A DNA stretch of 64,000 nt from Homarus americanus (Eukaryota; Arthropoda; Malacostraca; Decapoda; Nephropidae). Below, piece by piece: positions 59,280 to 64,000 of this stretch. The stretch's first letter is position 1; the number at the start of each line of letters is the position of its first letter. The translations under genes were made by a program, and so were the position numbers. The stretch spans positions 6,862,291 to 6,926,290 of the forward strand of contig NW_024726235.1 in the NCBI RefSeq assembly GCF_018991925.1, written 5' to 3'. The notes under the pieces were generated by a model. That model did no database searches. It had not been told where the DNA came from and was given only the letters and a program-made list of their open reading frames with translations.

Positions 59280-62200
59280 GGTGTGTTCTCAAGATAGGTT
59301 CACTAATAGAGTAGGTTCGGTAAGGTGCTAAGATAGGTCCGAGTAGGTGGGGGGGGTTATGCTAAGATAGGTCCGATAAGGTGTGGGGTATGCTAAGATA
59401 GGTCCGATAAGGTGGGGGGTATGCTAAGATAGGTCCGATAAGGTGGAGAGTATGCTAAGATAGGTCCGATAAGGTGGGGTATGCTAAGATAGGACTGATA
59501 AGGTGGAGAGTATGCTAAGATAGGTCCGATAAGGTGGGGGTATGCTAAGATAGGTCCGATAAGGTGGAGGGTATGCTAAGATAGGTCCGATAAGGTGGGG
59601 GTATGCTAAGATAGGTCTGATAAGGTGGAGAGTATGCTAAGATAGGTCCGATAAGGTGGGGGTATGCTAAGATAGGTCCGATAAGGTGGGGGGTATGCTA
59701 AGATAGGTCCGATAAGGTGGGGGTATGCTAAGATAGGTCCGATAAGGTGGGGTATGCTAAGATGGGTCCTCGATAAGGTGGAGAGTATGCTAAGATAGGT
59801 CCGAGTAGGTGGGGGGGGTTATGCTAAGATAGGTCCGATAAGGTGTGGGGTATGCTAAGATAGGTCCGATAAGGTGGGGGGTATGCTAAGATAGGTCCGA
59901 TAAGGTGGAGAGTATGCTAAGATAAGGTCCGATAAGGTGAGGGTATGCTAAGACAGGTCCGATAAGGTGGGGGTATGCTAAGATAGGTCTGATAAGGTGG
60001 AGAGTATGCTAAGATAGGTCCGATAAGGTGGGGGGTATCTAAGATAGGTCCGATAAGGTGGGGGGTATGCTAAGATAGGTCCGATAAGGTGGGGGGGTAT
60101 GCTAAGATAGGTCCGATAAGGTGGGGTGCTAAGATGGGTCCGATAAGGTGGAGAGTATGCTAAGATAAGTTCGATAAGGTGGGGCATGCTAAGATAGGTC
60201 CGATAAGGTGGAGAGTATACAAGATAGGTCCGATAAGGTGGGGTATAAGATAGGTCCGATAAGGTGGGGGGTATGCGAAGATAGGTCCGATAAGGTGGGC
60301 GGTATACAAGATATTAGGTCCGTTAAGGTGGGGGGTATGCAAGATAGGTCCGATAAGGTGGGGGTATGCTAAGATTGGTCCGATAAGGTGGGGGGTATGC
60401 TAAGTAGGTCCGATAAGGTGGGGTGTACTAAGATAGGTCCGATAAGGTGGGGGTATGCTAAGATACAGATAAGGTGGGGGGCCTGAGATAGCAGGGTCGA
60501 TTGGGGATATGCTAAATGGGATACAGTAGGTCGATAAGGTGGGGAGAATTTATGATACAGTAGGTCCGATAAGGTGGGGGTATGCTAAGATAGGTCCGAT
60601 AAGGTGGGGGTATGCAAGATACAGTAGGTCCGATAAGGTGGGGGGTAGCATAGTCCGATAAGGTGGGTCTGAGATACAGTAGGTGGTGGGGGATGCTAAG
60701 ATACAGTAGGTCCGATAAGGGTGGGGGGTATGCTGGATAGGTCCGATAAGGTGGGGGTATGCTAAGATAGGGGTCGATAAGGTGGGGTATGCTAAGATAG
60801 GTCCGATAAGGTGGGGGTATGCTAAGATAGGTCCGATAAGGTGAGGGTATGCTAAGATAGGGTCCGATAAGGTGGGGGTATGCTAAGATAGTCCGATAAG
60901 GTGGAGAGTATGCTAAGATAGGTCCGATAAGGTGGGGGGTATGCTAAGATAGGTCCGATAAGGTGGGGGGCTAAGATAGGTCCAAGCTAAGATAGGTCCG
61001 ATAAGGTGGGAATATGGCTAAGATGTGGTCCGATAAGGTGGAGAGTATGCTAAGATAAGTTCGATAAGGTGGGGGTATGCTAAAGGGTCCGATAGAGGTG
61101 GAAGTATGCTAAGATAGGTCCGATAAGGTGGGGTATGCTAAGATAGGTCCGGATAAGGTGGGTATGCTAAGATAGGTCCGATAAGGTGGGGCGTATGCTA
61201 AGATATTAGGTCCGTTAAGGTGGGGGGTGGTATGCTAAGATAGGTCCGATAAGGTGGGGTATGCTAAGATTGGTCCGATAAGGTGGGGGTATGCTAAGAT
61301 ATTAGGTCCGATAAGGTGGGGAGTATGCTAAGATAGGTCCGATAAGGTGGGGGTATGCTAATACAGTAGGTCCGATAAGGTGGGGGTATGCTAAGATAGG
61401 TCCGATAAGGTGGGGTATGCTAAGATAGGTCCGATAAGGTGGGGTATGCTAAGATACAGTCGGTCCGATAAGGTGGGGGTAATGCTAAGATAGGTCCGAT
61501 AAGGTGGGGGTATGCTAGATACAGTAGGTCCGATGGGTGGGGGGATAAGTGGCTGGAAGATACAGTGGGTCCGATAAGGTGGGGGTATGTAAGATAGGTC
61601 CGATAAGGTGGGGGGTACAGAAAGTGGGGGTATGCCAAGATAGGTCCGATAAGGTGGGGGATGGTAGTAGGTCCCAAGATAGGTCCGATAAGGTGGGGGT
61701 ATGCTAAGATACAGTAGGTCCGATAAGGTATGCTAAGATAGGTCTGATAAGGTGGGGGTATGCAAGAAGGTCCGTCCGATAAGGTGGGGGTATGCTAAGA
61801 TAGGTCTGATAAGGTGGGGTATAGGTCCGATAAGGGGGGGTATGCTAAGATAGGTCCGATAAGGTGGGGGGTATGCTAAGAAGGTCTGATAGTGGGATAA
61901 GGTGGGGGGTATAGGTCTAAGATGTTGGGTCGATAAGGTGGGGGTATGCTAATAGTAGGTCCGATAAGGTGGGGGTATGCTAAGATAGGTCGGATAAGGT
62001 GGGGGGTATGCAAGATATGTAGGTCCGATAAGGTGGGGGGTATGCGATAAGGTCTGGATAAGGTCCTGGATAAGGTGGGGGTATGCTAAGATACAGTAGG
62101 TCCGATAAGGGTGGGTGGGGTATGCTAAGATGGGGTCTGATAAGGTGGGGGTATGCTAAGATACAGTAGGTCCGATAAGGTGGGGTATGCTAAGACAGTA

Positions 62201-62475
62201 GGTCCGATAAGGTGTATGCTAAGATGGGTCGATAAGGGGGGGTATGCTAAGATACAGTAGGTCCGAGGGTGGGGGTATGCTAAGATACAGTAGGTCCGAT
62301 AGGTGGGGTATGCTAAGATATAGGTCCTAAGATAGGTCTAAGATAGGTGATTGATAGGTCCGATAAGGTGGGGTATGCTAAGATACAGTAGGTCCGGATA
62401 AGGTGGGGGTATGCTAAGACAAGGTCCGATAAGGTGGGGGGTATGCAGCAGGTCCGATAAGGTGGGGGGTATGCT
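59280..62475. repeat. 3.2-kb ~30-bp minisatellite (TAAGATAGGTCCGATAAGGT)
   Basis: About 100 copies of TAAGATAGGTCCGATAAGGT plus GGGGGTATGC. G-run length, GAGAG/GGGGG, and ATACAGTAGG/ATAGG forms define subtypes. The 5' 1.1 kb is regular; the 3' part has many deletions. Two larger duplications are visible: a 462-base offset (59341 versus 59803) and an ~890-base offset (about 60130-60400 versus 61022-61290). G-runs on the + strand are quadruplex candidates. Confidence 0.96.
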
Positions 62476-62569
62476 GTTATTGTATGTCAATCTCTGTGTT
62501 TACAAATATCTGTTGTGTTTCTTGAGGTTTATTGTGTGTGTGGCCAGGGAGGGTGTTTACTGATGGCGT

Positions 62570-62830
62570 GACAGCTACTCACCACAGACAGCCCACTACA
62601 GCCACACCAAGCCACCTCACCACAGCACACAGCCACCACAGCCACCATACCTCACCACAGCCACCTCACCACAGCCACCTCTCACCACAGCCACCTCTCA
62701 CCACCACCCTCACCACAGCCACCTCTCACCACAATCATCCCTCACCACAATCATCCCTCACCACAGCCACCCCTCACCACAGCCACCTCTCACCACAGCC
62801 ACCTCTCACCACAGCCACCTCTCACCACAG
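62570..62830. repeat. 18-bp CA/CT repeat (CCACAGCCACCTCTCACC)
   Basis: About 13 copies of CCACAGCCACCTCTCACC(A) and shorter forms, including CAATCATCCCTCACCA variants. It lies just upstream of the zinc-finger exon and probably serves as the end of the intron, supplying a pyrimidine-containing acceptor region. The frame stays open through it, so part could in principle be translated. Confidence 0.88.
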
Positions 62831-62848
62831 CCTCACTCTCTCCGCCAG

Positions 62849-63108
62849 TAGCAGCGTAGCGTCGTCTGGCGCAGGGGTGGTCGCAGGCGGCGGCGGCACC
62901 AAGGGAGGGTGCGGTAGGTGCGGCCAAGCCTTCTCCATCTTCTTCAACAAGCGGGTGCAGTGCGGCGGCGGCTGTGGCCTACCCGTGTGCCGCAAGTGCG
63001 CCCCGTGGAGTACCGCTGCCCAAACCTACGTGTGCGGCGTGTGCTCTACCCAGCAGCCGCAGTCTACCACGCATGCGGCCACCACCACTCCCAAGACCCC
63101 TGATGATG
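62849..63108 (+). CDS. Exon of a FYVE-type (RabBD; Slp/Slac2/MyRIP-like) Rab-effector protein
   Basis: Encodes a Ser/Ala/Gly-rich lead-in, then eight cysteines spaced C-X2-C-X13-C-X3-C-X4-C-X2-C-X11-C-X2-C (62910-63044), with FSIFFNKRVQC between the second and third and VCRKCAPW in the middle. This is the pattern of the FYVE-type zinc finger found in Slp, Slac2 and rabphilin proteins, where it is part of the Rab27/Rab3-binding region. In those families the protein links secretory or pigment vesicles to membrane or motor. The third cysteine pair has an extra Gly (X3 where X2 is usual). The acceptor is CTCTCCGCCAG and the donor G|GTGAGT (GT at 63109), leaving phase 1. The N-terminal helix expected before the finger is not seen nearby. 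Confidence 0.75.
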
Positions 63109-63434
63109 GTGAGTATGTCTTAATGAACTCTTATTAGTACTTCACACAGTATGATGATAATACTCTATCTGGTAATAATAACAACATAATCCGTGTACAT
63201 AATAAGTTATCATAGGAACATGTCAGCTGTGTCAGTCATTCTTAAAGCCTGTTATACTGCCCCAACTGTTACCTCATGACTCATTACTAATTACCTGTTC
63301 ACCTGTGCCCTCACCTTTTCATCATCTAATTAATTTTCACCTGTCCATCATTTACTAATTAACTGCTCACATGTGTCGCCATTCACCTGTTCATCATCTA
63401 CTAATTAACTGTTCACCTGTATGTCGTCCACCAG
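63109..63434 (+). other. Intron between the zinc-finger exon and the next exon
   Basis: Starts GTGAGTATGT and ends TCGTCCACCAG. AT-rich, with three loose copies of TTCACCTGTTCATCATCTACTAATTAACTG-like sequence (about 63297-63420), a ~40-base repeat. Joining across it keeps the frame: G plus CA makes an Ala codon. Confidence 0.65.
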
Positions 63435-63551
63435 CACACCTGAGACAAGTGGAGGATAGTGTTCGCTCCCACATAGAGGCCTTGGTGGAGTCCCAGGTAG
63501 GCGGCCCCCTCGACCAGGTCACCGCCGCCCCCTCCACCACCCAGCCCCACC
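63435..63551 (+). CDS. Next exon of the same Rab-effector-like gene (helical segment)
   Basis: Entered in phase 1 from the zinc-finger exon, it reads AHLRQVEDSVRSHIEALVES followed by QVGGPLDQV. The heptad-like pattern fits an amphipathic or coiled-coil helix. The donor is placed at ACC|GTATGT (GT at 63552); an alternative is CAG|GTAGGC at 63497, giving a shorter exon. Phase compatibility and the absence of stops support it; no domain beyond the helix is recognised. The rest of the gene lies past the window. Confidence 0.6.
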
Positions 63552-64000
63552 GTATGTATCTACCGCCCACTCTCACTACCCATGGCCCACCCTCTGTCTC
63601 CATGGTCCACCCTCTCTACTCACTTAAAGTAACATATCTAAAGTGGTTTTGTGCTTAAAGTAACATTTCTAGATGACCTCTGTCCTAAAAGTAACATTCC
63701 TACGTAACATTAGTAGAGGAACATCGTCTCTGTTTGCTTAACCTAACCTAACCTAACCTAACCCCGTCCGGTAGAGTTGGGTGTTGTTTAATCACCAGGT
63801 GAAATAAGGTAGAGGTGGGTTAATCATCAGGTGAACCATTTCTCTTTTATCACCATCTCTCCTGTCTCCCTGTTTCTCACCTGTCTTAATTAATCACTTT
63901 TTTCAGACAGGTGTAGCGGACGAGTGTGGGGCGGCTCACTCTATCTATTATTCCACAAAGATTTATGATATTAATGTTAAAGTTTTACTGATATTGTAAC
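63552..64000 (+). other. Intron or downstream DNA with TTAGG-like and dispersed-element motifs
   Basis: CCTAACCTAACCTAACC lies at 63741-63762. TAATCACCAGGTGA (63789-63802) and TAATCATCAGGTGA (63821-63834) are two close, reverse-orientation relatives of the dispersed core. AAAGTAACAT is repeated at 63625, 63656 and 63688. No exon was recognised before the window ends. Confidence 0.5.

Noticed and set aside
62532..62848. Extending the zinc-finger coding region upstream to an ATG at 62532
   Set aside because: The frame is open but runs through a CA/CT repeat; a good acceptor at 62848 and the sharp change in composition favour an exon start there.

Overview
The window looks like nuclear DNA of an arthropod, most likely a decapod crustacean. 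That call rests on scattered blocks of TTAGG/CCTAA, the arthropod telomere-type motif, on very dense micro- and minisatellites, and on one exon with an animal Rab-effector zinc finger. Nothing bacterial (operons, Shine-Dalgarno sites, CRISPR arrays), no rRNA and no recognisable tRNA was seen. By a rough hand tally, about half of the 64 kb is tandem repeat. Many arrays carry single-base indels from unit to unit, as expected of a noisy long-read assembly, so exact unit counts and reading frames are unreliable.

Layout. 1-4740: two minisatellites joined with no spacer (30 bp, then 12/24 bp). 4790-12075: purine/pyrimidine blocks, a 19-20 bp array, a G/T array running into a long (GT)n tract, a ~38 bp array and 1.5 kb of polypurine. 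12640-12850: four consensus CCAAT boxes at ~30 bp spacing. 13 to 24 kb: mostly unique AT-rich DNA with a 35 bp array carrying AP-1 sites, plus 29, ~75, 24 and 72 bp arrays. 24686-25065: a TA-flanked inverted-repeat element resembling a pogo/Tigger-type MITE that has grown by internal 63 bp duplication. 25.5 to 35.1 kb: seven or more minisatellites. 35600-35945: a cluster of nuclear-receptor-type sites. 36 to 49.7 kb: very large simple arrays (CT-rich, 4.5 kb of CAGA/CACAGA, CT-rich, 3.3 kb of GGT/CAGCTG, 1.6 kb of CT/CA). 49.7 to 59.3 kb: the most gene-like part, with an E2F-site cluster (53.55-54.2 kb) and a candidate exon (56235-57377) with a possible membrane segment, a Ser/Thr/Pro 10-residue repeat and a Cys-rich end. 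59280-62475: a 3.2 kb array of a ~30 bp unit with higher-order structure. 62849-63551: two phase-compatible exons of a FYVE-type (RabBD/Slp-Slac2-like) protein on the + strand.

Reliable protein-coding content is small: the zinc-finger gene is well supported, the 56 kb exon is plausible but broken as read. The very long open frames (up to ~1,500 codons, on both strands) are by-products of stop-free repeat units and are not annotated as genes. What stands out is repeated regulatory-type motifs inside minisatellites (NF-Y, AP-1, nuclear receptor, E2F, CAGCTG, AATAAA), the expanded MITE, and a small dispersed family tied to TTAGG-like blocks.
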